DNA of 64,000 bases. Origin: Citromicrobium sp. GTDB taxonomy: Bacteria; Pseudomonadota; Alphaproteobacteria; Sphingomonadales; Sphingomonadaceae. Position 1 is the first letter of the stretch. Each line of letters starts with the position of its first letter. Of the stretch, positions 38,834 to 46,495 are shown piece by piece. The stretch spans positions 1 through 64,000 of the forward strand of contig PBYQ01000031.1 in the NCBI GenBank assembly GCA_002729695.1, written 5' to 3'. The notes under the pieces were generated by a model. The model saw only the letters and a program-made list of their open reading frames with translations. It was not told the DNA's origin and made no database searches. Both the position numbers and the translations under genes were made by a program.

Positions 38834-39304
38834 TTGGCGACCGGGATCGATGCGCTCGACCGAAAAATCCTCCGGGTTCTGCAACACGACGCAACGCTGG
38901 GCCTGGACGAGATCGCCGCGCAGGTGGGTTCGTCGAAGACGCCTGTCTGGAACCGGATTCGCAAGCTGCGCGATGCAGGCGTGATCGATCGGCAGGTCGC
39001 GATCCTCGATCCGGACAAGCTCGATCTCGCCAGCTGTTTCTTCGTGCTGATCCGCACCGCGCGTCACGATGCCGAATGGCTCGCGCAGTTCACCGCCGCG
39101 CTCAGGGCCCGGCCAGAGATCATGGAAGCGCACCGGCTGGCGGGCGAGATCGACTACCTGCTCAAGGTTCGCGTGGAAGACGCCGGAGCTTACGACCGCT
39201 TCTACCGCTCGCTGATCGAGGATGTGAGCATCTTCAGCGTCACCGCGCTGCTTTCGATGGAAGAAATCGTCGCCAAGACCGCACTGCCTATTGCGGACGA
39301 GTGA
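38834..39304 (+). CDS. Lrp/AsnC-family regulator next to the cys operon
   Basis: A 156-residue regulator with an N-terminal helix-turn-helix (IDALDRKILRVLQHDATLGLDEIAAQVGSSKTPVWNRIRKL) and a C-terminal RAM/AsnC ligand domain (APEIMEAHRLAGEIDYLLKVRVED-like region). The TTG at 38834 is preferred, with AAGGAGAG six bases ahead; it gives the usual family length, whereas the longer frame from 38705 has an atypical N-terminus overlapping the cysG side. It is transcribed divergently from cysG. Homologues in this position control cysteine or sulfur-assimilation genes in related bacteria. A direct repeat or box was not clearly identified in the 139-base gap. Confidence 0.87.
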   Translation: MATGIDALDRKILRVLQHDATLGLDEIAAQVGSSKTPVWNRIRKLRDAGVIDRQVAILDPDKLDLASCFFVLIRTARHDAEWLAQFTAALRARPEIMEAHRLAGEIDYLLKVRVEDAGAYDRFYRSLIEDVSIFSVTALLSMEEIVAKTALPIADE

Positions 39305-39308
39305 CGCG

Positions 39309-40076
39309 CTAAAGCGACTGCCCGTCGTCCACGGTGATCGTCGATCCGGTGATGTGTCCGGCAGCGCTCGAGCAGAGGTAGAGCACCATATCGTCGAGCG
39401 CGTCGATTCCCATGATTCGCCGCCGGTGCCAGCTATCGATCCGCGCCTTGCCGCCCTCGCTGTCGAACCAGTCGCCGACCAGTTCGGTGCGGATATAGCC
39501 GGGCTGCACGACGTTGACGTTGATCCCTTGCCGCACCCATTCGCGCGCGAGCTGTCGCCCCAGATGATCGACCCCGGCCTTGCTCGCGGCGTAGGCCGAA
39601 TCGCCCTGCCCGGTCAGCTGCGCCGTGATCGACCCGATGATGACGATCCGTCCGCGTCCGCTTTCCCGGCTCCCCGCCGCCATCATCGTGCGCGCGGCGG
39701 CATTGGCAGTCAGATGCACGCCGAACAGGTTGGTGTCGTACACCTGGCGCAGGTCGGCCTCGGCAAGCTCGGTCGAGCGCCCGTAGCGCGAGACACCGGC
39801 ATTCGCGACCACCGTATCGACCGGGCCGAGCGCCTCGTGCGCGCGCTCGAAAGCCTCGGCGACCGATGCTTCCCTAGTGACGTCCATCGACACGGCCAAC
39901 GCCTCGCCTCCCGCCTCGCGGATTTCGCTGGCGATCTGTTCGGTCAGGTCGGTTCGCCGCGCGCCCAGCGCAACGCGGGCGCCCGCCTGCGCCATCGCCT
40001 GCGCGAGATGCGCGCCGATGCCGGAAGATGCGCCGGTGATCAGACAGGTGCGGCCTTCGAGATTGTGCGTCGTCAT
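39309..40076 (-). CDS. short-chain dehydrogenase/reductase
   Basis: A 255-residue classical SDR. The cofactor loop TGASSGIGAHLAQAM is at residues 14-28. NAG appears in VVANAGVSRYGRS. The catalytic Ser is in IIGSITAQLTG and the Tyr-Lys pair in YAASKAGVDHL; the end DDMVLYLCSSAAGHITGSTITVDDGQSL is the typical FabG-like tail. It would oxidise or reduce a hydroxyl/keto group with NAD(P). Its ATG overlaps the FG-GAP lipoprotein stop (ATGA), so it is the last gene of the MFS-lipoprotein-SDR transcript of the ester cluster. Confidence 0.9.
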   Translation of the reverse strand: MTTHNLEGRTCLITGASSGIGAHLAQAMAQAGARVALGARRTDLTEQIASEIREAGGEALAVSMDVTREASVAEAFERAHEALGPVDTVVANAGVSRYGRSTELAEADLRQVYDTNLFGVHLTANAAARTMMAAGSRESGRGRIVIIGSITAQLTGQGDSAYAASKAGVDHLGRQLAREWVRQGINVNVVQPGYIRTELVGDWFDSEGGKARIDSWHRRRIMGIDALDDMVLYLCSSAAGHITGSTITVDDGQSL

Positions 40077-41656
40077 TCTTCCTCTTTGCGCTTGTTGGGC
40101 GCGACCAGCGTGTTGGCTTTCTCGTAGTGATCCATCCAGTCCGCCGGAGGCAAGGGCAACGCGCGGCTCTCGTTCTTGCGGGCTGGCACGAACGAGGCAC
40201 GCGGCGCAGCGCTGCGCACCTGCTCGAGCCAGAACACGCCATCGAAGCGCCCGCTGTTGCCGCGCGTGCCGACCAGATCCACATCGCCGTCGCCATCCAT
40301 GTCGCGCGCAATGAACTGGTCGTACATTCCGCGAACCCGACGCGAAATATCGTGCCGCCGCCAGTCGCCGTCCCCCGATCCGGGGTTTTCGAACCAAGCG
40401 ATCCGCCCGACCGAAGACGAAGGACTGACCGAGGGATGATCTTCCTCGCGCGTTGCGCCGGTGTAGCCGCCCTTGAGAATGTTGAGCCCCGAGTAGCCTC
40501 CGGTGATGGCGTCGAGATCGCCGTCGCCGTCGAGATCGGCGAGCTCCACCGCGATCACCATATCGGGCAGGATGTCGCCGATCCGGTGGTAGCGCCACGG
40601 CTGGTCGAGCGTTGCGGGCTGCTGAAGCCAGCCGAGCGCGGGCAGTCCGCCCGGCGCCCGGGGGTCGCCGCACTTTTCGAATACGCCGGTCACCAGGTCG
40701 AGCCGCCCGTCTCCGTCCAGGTCGCGAAAGGCGGACTGAAATGCGGACGTCGCCACGCTGCACCCGGCGAGTGCGCTGTCGTCGATGGCGATGGCGTGCA
40801 GCGCGATGCTGACCTTGCCGTCTGCCCCCGTCCCCCGATTTTCGAGGATATAGGCCACCTGATCGAGCCGGGCAGCGGCAAGCACGTCGAGGTCCCCGTC
40901 CCCGTCGATATCGACCGGCATGGCGGTGTTCGGCACATCCTTGGCCAGGAGCACCTGCTCGTGCCACGCATCGGGGTTCAGCGGATCGCCGTCGATGGTG
41001 AAAAGAGAGGTCGTCCGGTCGGCGCGTGGGGCAGCGGGATCGACGATATCGCTCGCGCCCTTGTTCGCGCCCGTGACGTCATCGCGCCCGTCGCCGTCGA
41101 TATCCGCGATGAAGACGCGCAGCCACGATCCGCGCCCCTGTGTCCGGGGCGGGATGAAGCTGGGCCAGTTGCCTTGCCGCGCCGCCTGCTGGCTTCCCGG
41201 ATTGTGGAAATAGGCGAGGTGCGCCTCCTCGTTGGCGCTGACCAGATCGGGCCACCCGTCACCGTCGAGATCGCCGATCGCGACATCCTCGATCGCGCCG
41301 ACGATGTTTCCGTAAGCGACCGTCGTCAGCACCCAGGTGTCGGGATCGGCACTTCCGAACGCGATGCGCAGATGGTTCGAATCCTCGTGCACCGAGACGA
41401 TGTCGAGAAGGCCGTCGCGGTCGATATCGGCCATCTGCAAGCCATCGCCGCCACGGATCGGCACGCCTGCCAGTTCCTCGTCGTCGATCCGGTGCTCGCG
41501 CCAGGAGATGTATTCTCCATCCGGCGCGCGGGCATCGGTCGGCGTGTCCGCCACGCTCATCGGCGCGGCAGGCGGTTCGCCGGTCGTCGCACAGCCTCCC
41601 AGCGCCAACACGGCGAGGATGGCGACACCGGCGAAACGCCTGCCCGCCCCGATCAC
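40073..41656 (-). CDS. FG-GAP/VCBS-repeat beta-propeller lipoprotein
   Basis: A 527-residue protein with a lipoprotein signal (AVLALGGCATTG, lipobox ALGGC). It has seven calcium-loop repeats of the FG-GAP/VCBS kind: ADIDRDGLLDIV, GDLDGDGWPDLV, ADIDGDGRDDVT, VDIDGDGDLDVL, RDLDGDGRLDLV, ADLDGDGDLDAI and RDMDGDGDVDLV. Seven such blades predict a closed integrin-like propeller, displayed on the cell surface or in the periplasm. The C-terminal tail (PARKNESRALPLPP) is basic and possibly unstructured. It is coupled by ATGA overlaps to the MFS gene before and the SDR after. Its job is unknown; substrate binding or a pyrroloquinoline/sugar-sensor-like role is possible but unsupported. Confidence 0.87.
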   Translation of the reverse strand: MIGAGRRFAGVAILAVLALGGCATTGEPPAAPMSVADTPTDARAPDGEYISWREHRIDDEELAGVPIRGGDGLQMADIDRDGLLDIVSVHEDSNHLRIAFGSADPDTWVLTTVAYGNIVGAIEDVAIGDLDGDGWPDLVSANEEAHLAYFHNPGSQQAARQGNWPSFIPPRTQGRGSWLRVFIADIDGDGRDDVTGANKGASDIVDPAAPRADRTTSLFTIDGDPLNPDAWHEQVLLAKDVPNTAMPVDIDGDGDLDVLAAARLDQVAYILENRGTGADGKVSIALHAIAIDDSALAGCSVATSAFQSAFRDLDGDGRLDLVTGVFEKCGDPRAPGGLPALGWLQQPATLDQPWRYHRIGDILPDMVIAVELADLDGDGDLDAITGGYSGLNILKGGYTGATREEDHPSVSPSSSVGRIAWFENPGSGDGDWRRHDISRRVRGMYDQFIARDMDGDGDVDLVGTRGNSGRFDGVFWLEQVRSAAPRASFVPARKNESRALPLPPADWMDHYEKANTLVAPNKRKEEE

Positions 41657-42996
41657 AGCGCCTCGACCTTCGGCGCGCTCGCCGGGCTGTCCGCGATATC
41701 CTTACGGATGTGCCGGGATGCGAGCAGGTAGTGCGCCCCGCCCCATAGCGAGGCCGCGCACCCGACGATCAGCATGGCGGTGGGCAGCGCCGTTTCGGAC
41801 CCGGCAGCCATGAAGCGATCGCTCAGGTTCCCGACAATGAACGGACCGAGGCCGAGCCCGATCAGGTTGATGAAGAAAAAGAAGATCGCCGAGGTCAGCG
41901 CGCGCATCCGCAAGCCCACCAGCCCGTGCGACACGGCTAGTGCCGGCCCGAGGTAGGACGCGGACAGGAAGTGAAACACACCGGTCAGTAGCAGCGCCAG
42001 TTTCATGTCGCCGGTCGTCAGGATGACCAGCAGCACCGGCGTGATGGCGAGGATCATGATTGCGGAGCCCCACACATACCAGCGGCGGTCCCGCTGCCCC
42101 ATCTTGTCCGCGAACCATCCGCCAAAGAACGAGCCCAGACCACCGCCGAATCCCGACGTCAGCGCCATCCAGATGCCCAGTTCTGCCAGCCCGATCTCGT
42201 GAAAGCGCAGGAAGAACGAAGGCAACCAGTTGCCGATGGCGTAGATCACCATCGCCTGCAGGCTTCCCGCGAGCGCAAGATTGCGAAAGGTCTTCCGCGA
42301 CCACAGGAATTTGAGCACCGTGAAAAAGGTCGGGTTGTTGCCCGCTTCGGTTTCCCGCTTTTCGGACCAGCCGCGGATCGGCTCCGCGACGGCAAAACGC
42401 AGGAACAGCGCGACGAGGATGCCGGGAACACCGACCACAAAGAAGGCCATCCGCCAGCCGAAGGCTTCGGCGATGAAACCGCCCAACGCGAAGCCGGTAA
42501 GGATGCCGATGTAGATACCGATGGAATAGACAGAGAGAGCGGTCGCGCGTTCCTTTTCCGGGAAAATGTCCGAAATCATCGAGTGGGCGGGCGGGCTGCC
42601 GCCTGCTTCGCCCACCCCGACGCCGATCCGCGCGAGGAGCAGGTGAAGATAGTTCTGCGACAGACCACTGATCGCGGTCATCCCGCTCCACACGGTCAGC
42701 GAAAGTGCGATGATATTGCGGCGAACGCCCTTGTCAGCCCAGCGTGCAATCGGGATGCCGCAGACGACGTAGAAGATTGCGAACGACAGGCCCGAGAGCA
42801 GACCAAGCTGCGTGTCCGAAAGCTCCAGCTCCACCTTTATCTGCTCTTGCAGGATCACCAGCAGCTGCCGGTCGACGAAGTTGAGCGCGTAGACGAGCGT
42901 CAGCACGCCAAGCACGAAATATCGGTACGATGCCTTCGAATAAGGCGTTTCCGTCGGCGGAGCGGGCGCAAGGCCGCTGGTGTCGGTGGTGCTCAT
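41653..42996 (-). CDS. MFS transporter (spinster-like)
   Basis: A 447-residue major facilitator with about twelve helices. The start YRYFVLGVLTLVYALNFVDRQLLVILQEQIKVELELSDTQLG and the motifs GIPIARWADKGVRRNIIALSLTVWSGMTA and RIGVGVGEAGGSPPAHSMISD are typical of the spinster/aromatic-acid group common in sphingomonad catabolic clusters. It probably imports an organic acid or a released ester fragment. Its stop overlaps the FG-GAP lipoprotein start, and it begins 18 bases after esterase 1, so esterase, transporter, lipoprotein and SDR may be one transcript. Confidence 0.9.
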   Translation of the reverse strand: MSTTDTSGLAPAPPTETPYSKASYRYFVLGVLTLVYALNFVDRQLLVILQEQIKVELELSDTQLGLLSGLSFAIFYVVCGIPIARWADKGVRRNIIALSLTVWSGMTAISGLSQNYLHLLLARIGVGVGEAGGSPPAHSMISDIFPEKERATALSVYSIGIYIGILTGFALGGFIAEAFGWRMAFFVVGVPGILVALFLRFAVAEPIRGWSEKRETEAGNNPTFFTVLKFLWSRKTFRNLALAGSLQAMVIYAIGNWLPSFFLRFHEIGLAELGIWMALTSGFGGGLGSFFGGWFADKMGQRDRRWYVWGSAIMILAITPVLLVILTTGDMKLALLLTGVFHFLSASYLGPALAVSHGLVGLRMRALTSAIFFFFINLIGLGLGPFIVGNLSDRFMAAGSETALPTAMLIVGCAASLWGGAHYLLASRHIRKDIADSPASAPKVEAL

Positions 42997-43014
42997 GCTA
43001 TCCCCTGTTCGCTG

Positions 43015-44661
43015 CTATTTCTTGTCCGTTGCGGGCTTGGCCCCGAGGCCCACCAGCATCCCCCATGCATCCCCGGCCTCGCGCTGCTGGCGACCGAAGG
43101 CCTCGTGCAGTTCGACCATTCCCGGTTTGAAATCGCGACCCGCCACCGGCGCATCCTTGAACGCCATGAAGTTCTGCCCCGCGCCGTAGCTCCGCCAGTC
43201 GGGAAGCCCGACAGCGCGCGGCACGCCGTTGGCGGCAAAGCTGGTCCAGTAGTCGAGCATCGCGTTCGAGATTGCGCGGTCATCGGGCCCGTCGGGCACC
43301 GGCCACACATCGGGCAGGTCCTCGCCCCTTAAGTTACCGAAGGTGAAGGGCAGTTCGCTGGCGTGGAACGCGCACAGGTCGCGCGCGCGCGCCGAGGGGT
43401 AGCAATGGTCGAAAACGTAGAAGTAGGACCCGAGGCCCAGTGCCTGCTGGCTCTTCGCGATCCGTTCGCCCGACCAGCCGAAGATGCCGTCGCCCGTCGC
43501 GTCGAGCAGTGCATCGGTGCCCCCTTCATGCGGATAGATCCGCAGGAATTCGGACGCCAGGTCGCCGTAGATAACACCGATCCGGGCCGCATACTCGTCC
43601 GCGTCGGCGGGCATGGCCACGCCCGGCGCCCCCACCGGGCGGTATTCGTGTGCGTTGTATCCGACGATCACCGGCACGTGCGCCTGTTCGCCGCTGTCGA
43701 AGGTGTCGATCAGCTGGCGGGGCAGCGCCACCCCGTCGATCGTGCCCTGCGGATTGAAGCCCGCCATGGTCGAACGGTTGATCAGGTCCTGCGCGTCCAT
43801 CGCCCGCGCACCGGCAATGTCGCTCGCACCGAGCTTGGTGAGTATGTCGACCCCGATCTGCTCGGCAGAGGGCATCCCGTAGGCAGGCTCGGCCAGCGCG
43901 GGGAAGGTGCGCAGATTGGTACTCTGGATGATCGCCTTGTCGAACAGGCCGCGCGCGGGGGGGCTCACCATCAGATAGGTGGTGCTGAGCGCACCGGCGG
44001 ATTCGCCCATCACCGTCACATTGTCGGGGTTGCCTCCGAAAGCGGCGATATTGTCCCGCACCCACTTGAGCGCGGCAATCTGGTCGAGCAGGCCGTAATT
44101 GCCCGAGAGGCCATCGGCGGATTCCTTCGACAGCTCGGGATGCGCCATCCAGCCGAGCAGGCCGAGGCGATAGTTGAGCGACACGAACACCACCCCGCGC
44201 TGCGCATATTGCGAGCCATCGTACATCGGCAGGCTGCTCGCCCCGATCCGCAGCGAACCGCCGTGGATCCAGAAGATCACTGGCGCGTCTTTCGCATCCT
44301 GCGGCGCCCACACGTTGAGCGTGAGGCAGTCTTCGGAGGTCGAGGATGGCGGGTCGTTGTACAGGCTCGTCGCGGGCACGGGCGGCTGGATGCAGCCCGG
44401 TCCGAAGGCGCTCGCATCGCGCACGCCCTCCCAACTTTCGGCAGGGCGAGGCGCTGCCCAGCGCAGATCGCCTGTCGGCGCTGCGGCGTAAGGGATGCCC
44501 CGGAAGACCGAGAGATCGCCCTCGCGCACGCCGCGCAGCTCGCCGCCCGTTGTACTCACGAGCGGTGCCGCGATCGCTTCGGGCGCAGAGCCGGGTGTCG
44601 CGCAGCCGCCCAACAGCAGCGTGGCCGCCAATATGCACGCACTGATGCAGAGCCGGTTCAT
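43015..44661 (-). CDS. type-B carboxylesterase 1, lipoprotein
   Basis: A 548-residue alpha/beta hydrolase of the carboxylesterase type-B (COesterase) family. The lipobox LLGGC puts lipidated Cys at residue 20. The oxyanion hole is HGGS (133-136) and the nucleophile is Ser221 in GESAGA. FRGIPYAAAPTGDLRWAAP and SEDCLTLNVWAP are family signatures. The catalytic His is in CAFHASELPFTFG. It would hydrolyse an ester at the outer membrane or periplasm. It is clearly paralogous to the esterase at 48072-49754 (for instance ARGLFDKAIIQS against ARGLFDKAIMES). The fumonisin esterase FumD belongs to the same family; substrate here is unknown. Confidence 0.92.
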   Translation of the reverse strand: MNRLCISACILAATLLLGGCATPGSAPEAIAAPLVSTTGGELRGVREGDLSVFRGIPYAAAPTGDLRWAAPRPAESWEGVRDASAFGPGCIQPPVPATSLYNDPPSSTSEDCLTLNVWAPQDAKDAPVIFWIHGGSLRIGASSLPMYDGSQYAQRGVVFVSLNYRLGLLGWMAHPELSKESADGLSGNYGLLDQIAALKWVRDNIAAFGGNPDNVTVMGESAGALSTTYLMVSPPARGLFDKAIIQSTNLRTFPALAEPAYGMPSAEQIGVDILTKLGASDIAGARAMDAQDLINRSTMAGFNPQGTIDGVALPRQLIDTFDSGEQAHVPVIVGYNAHEYRPVGAPGVAMPADADEYAARIGVIYGDLASEFLRIYPHEGGTDALLDATGDGIFGWSGERIAKSQQALGLGSYFYVFDHCYPSARARDLCAFHASELPFTFGNLRGEDLPDVWPVPDGPDDRAISNAMLDYWTSFAANGVPRAVGLPDWRSYGAGQNFMAFKDAPVAGRDFKPGMVELHEAFGRQQREAGDAWGMLVGLGAKPATDKK

Positions 44662-44690
44662 GCCTTCTTCGCTCCTCTCTCATCACGCAC

Positions 44691-44706
44691 CGCGGGTTTT
44701 CCCGCG
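44691..44706. terminator. short GC hairpin upstream of esterase 1
   Basis: CGCGGG pairs with CCCGCG across TTTT in the 63-base gap between the SDR stop and the esterase 1 start. On the minus strand no T-run follows, so it may be a weak terminator of the SDR unit or an operator-like palindrome. It does not resemble the ATTCAC-N10-GTGAAT sites. Confidence 0.35.
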
Positions 44707-44724
44707 TGTGCCGGCGCAGACCTA

Positions 44725-45630
44725 TTAGGTTGCTGCAGCCATTTGCTCTTGCTTGCGCTTCGCCGCCGCCACTTCGCGTTCCGCCTGGGTGAAGCCGTAT
44801 TCGGGCACGATCTCGCCCGAACGATCGACGATAGCGGACCAATTACGCGCGACCTCCGCCGCCGCATCTTGGCCGCCGCCGATCTGTACGCCGTCGGTCA
44901 GAGTGACGTTCGCGGCGGCGAAATGCCCGGCACCGGCGCACAGGATCGCCCGGGTGGGCGCATCCTCGCCGACCAGCTGGACCACGCCGGGGCTGACGAG
45001 TGCCGGGTCGAGCTCGGCAAGAGCCTCTTCCGCCAGCACGCCGCCGGTCATCTGCGTTGCCGCGGTCGGCGCGAGCGCGTTGACGCGAATATTGTACTTT
45101 GCGCCTTCGATGGCGAGCGTCTGCATCAGGCCGACCAGCGCCATCTTGGCCGCGCCGTAATTCGCCTGGCCGAAATTGCCGTAGAGACCCGAGGACGACG
45201 TGGTCATCACGATCCGCCCGTATTCCTGCGCGCGCATATGCCCCCACACCGCCTTGGTGCAGATCGCCGCGCCCATCAGGTGCACGTCGAGAACGAGGCG
45301 GAAGTCCGCCATGTCCATCTTGGCGAAGCTCTTGTCGCGCAGGATGCCCGCATTGTTGACGAGAATGTCGATTCGCCCCCACGCATCGGTCGCCCTGTCG
45401 ACCATTCGCGCGACCGCCGCTTCATCGGTAACCGAGCATACCGCAGCGATCGCTTCTCCGCCGTTCTCGCGGATCGTCTGGGCAACCGTTCCGGCAGCCC
45501 CTTCGTCGAGATCGTTGACCACGATCCTGGCGCCGTTTCGCGCGAGTTCAAGGGCATGGCACCGGCCCAAGCCGCCGCCCGCGCCGGTGATGATTGCAAC
45601 CCTGCCTTCGAGTGCCCTGCTTTCGCCCAT
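44725..45630 (-). CDS. SDR-family oxidoreductase (3-hydroxyacyl-CoA dehydrogenase-like)
   Basis: A 301-residue SDR, longer than the classical size, resembling the dehydrogenase part of multifunctional (3R)-hydroxyacyl-CoA enzymes. The cofactor loop TGAGGGLGRCHALELARNGARIVVNDL is long and acidic at the end of beta-2, favouring NAD. NAGILRDKSFAKM is diagnostic of that group. The catalytic Ser-Tyr-Lys is in TSSSGLYGNFGQANYGAAKMAL. It fits beta-oxidation-like processing of an acyl-CoA made by the ligase at 46492. The ATG at 45630 is used; a TTG nine codons upstream is in frame but poorer. A TetR-type palindrome lies 30 bases before the start. Confidence 0.9.
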   Translation of the reverse strand: MGESRALEGRVAIITGAGGGLGRCHALELARNGARIVVNDLDEGAAGTVAQTIRENGGEAIAAVCSVTDEAAVARMVDRATDAWGRIDILVNNAGILRDKSFAKMDMADFRLVLDVHLMGAAICTKAVWGHMRAQEYGRIVMTTSSSGLYGNFGQANYGAAKMALVGLMQTLAIEGAKYNIRVNALAPTAATQMTGGVLAEEALAELDPALVSPGVVQLVGEDAPTRAILCAGAGHFAAANVTLTDGVQIGGGQDAAAEVARNWSAIVDRSGEIVPEYGFTQAEREVAAAKRKQEQMAAAT

Positions 45631-45659
45631 CGATCTGTCCCAAACCCTTTCCAACAATC

Positions 45660-45681
45660 ATTCACTCTCTAGCGAGTTAAT
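45660..45681. promoter_or_regulatory. 22-bp palindromic operator candidate before the SDR gene
   Basis: ATTCAC-N10-GTTAAT, with inner ACTC-x-CTAG-x-GAGT symmetry (45664-45677). It has the same length, spacing and outer arms as the site at 52274-52295 before the TonB receptor, and both continue ATTCACTC. The regulator is most likely the TetR protein encoded immediately upstream at 45731-46495. Its position 30 bases before the start codon suits repression. Confidence 0.68.
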
Positions 45682-45730
45682 ATCTTACTGGGAAGGCTTC
45701 TGCTCGCTGAAGTCCGGAAACCCGCCCAAA

Positions 45731-46495
45731 TCAGCCTTTCGAAGCTTCCTCTGCGTCGTCTTTGGCGCAGATGTCCCTGATCCCCGCCGCCATGAAGCGG
45801 GCCATGCGCTGTTTGACCGCGTTGAAATCCTCGGACTTGGCGAGCCCGCCCGAAAGCTTGTCGATACGTCCGGTCCGCGCGAGCGTGAGCATCAGCGCGC
45901 CGGTGGTGAAATGGTAGCCCCAGAACAGGTCTTCTTCCGCTGCATCGGGAAGCGCCTTCTTGAGCAGTTCGATCAGCCGCAGGACGACGGGGTCGAACCA
46001 TTCATCGAACATTTCGGCGCCCCATTCGGGAGTGTTCGAGACCAGCGCCGCAAGCCTTCCGGAATGGCGCCATTGATCGCCACCCTCCCCGTAAAGATCG
46101 AGGTTGGTATCGAGGAAGGCGTGCAGCGCACCTTCGACCGTCGGCTTGCCGTCGGTCTCTCGCTCGTATTCGTCGAGCGCTTTCATGCGCACTTCGTTCG
46201 CCACCACCGCGCGGCGACCGAAGACTGCCTCGAACAGCTTTTGCTTGTCTTCGAAATAATAGTTCAGGAGCGTGTGGTGGACACCCACCCGCTTGGCTAC
46301 GTCCTTCAGGGTTACGCCGTGCAGGCCGTGACGCGAGAAGAGGTATTCCGCTTCGTCGAGGATCTGTTCGGTCGTTTCGGCACGCTGTTCGGCTTTGGTG
46401 GGACGCTTGGCCCGCGCCTTGGTATTCGACAAATCGCTTATCCTCTGTGCGCGCGGCGCTTGGCGCAGCGCAGGCCTTTCCGAAAGAGTGGTCAT
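45731..46495 (-). CDS. TetR-family regulator of the ester cluster
   Basis: A 254-residue regulator. The helix-turn-helix spans about residues 42-90 (ILDEAEYLFSRHGLHGVTLKDVAKRVGVHH, TLLNYYFEDKQKLFEAVF). The ligand domain is helical and has no recognised subfamily beyond TetR_C. An N-terminal basic stretch (residues 10-38) precedes the domain. Its ATG overlaps the stop of the acyl-CoA ligase gene, so it is made with the esterase 2-ligase unit. Two shared palindromes in the cluster are candidate binding sites. An effector such as an acyl-CoA made by the ligase is a plausible inducer, by analogy with other catabolic TetR proteins. Confidence 0.92.
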   Translation of the reverse strand: MTTLSERPALRQAPRAQRISDLSNTKARAKRPTKAEQRAETTEQILDEAEYLFSRHGLHGVTLKDVAKRVGVHHTLLNYYFEDKQKLFEAVFGRRAVVANEVRMKALDEYERETDGKPTVEGALHAFLDTNLDLYGEGGDQWRHSGRLAALVSNTPEWGAEMFDEWFDPVVLRLIELLKKALPDAAEEDLFWGYHFTTGALMLTLARTGRIDKLSGGLAKSEDFNAVKQRMARFMAAGIRDICAKDDAEEASKG

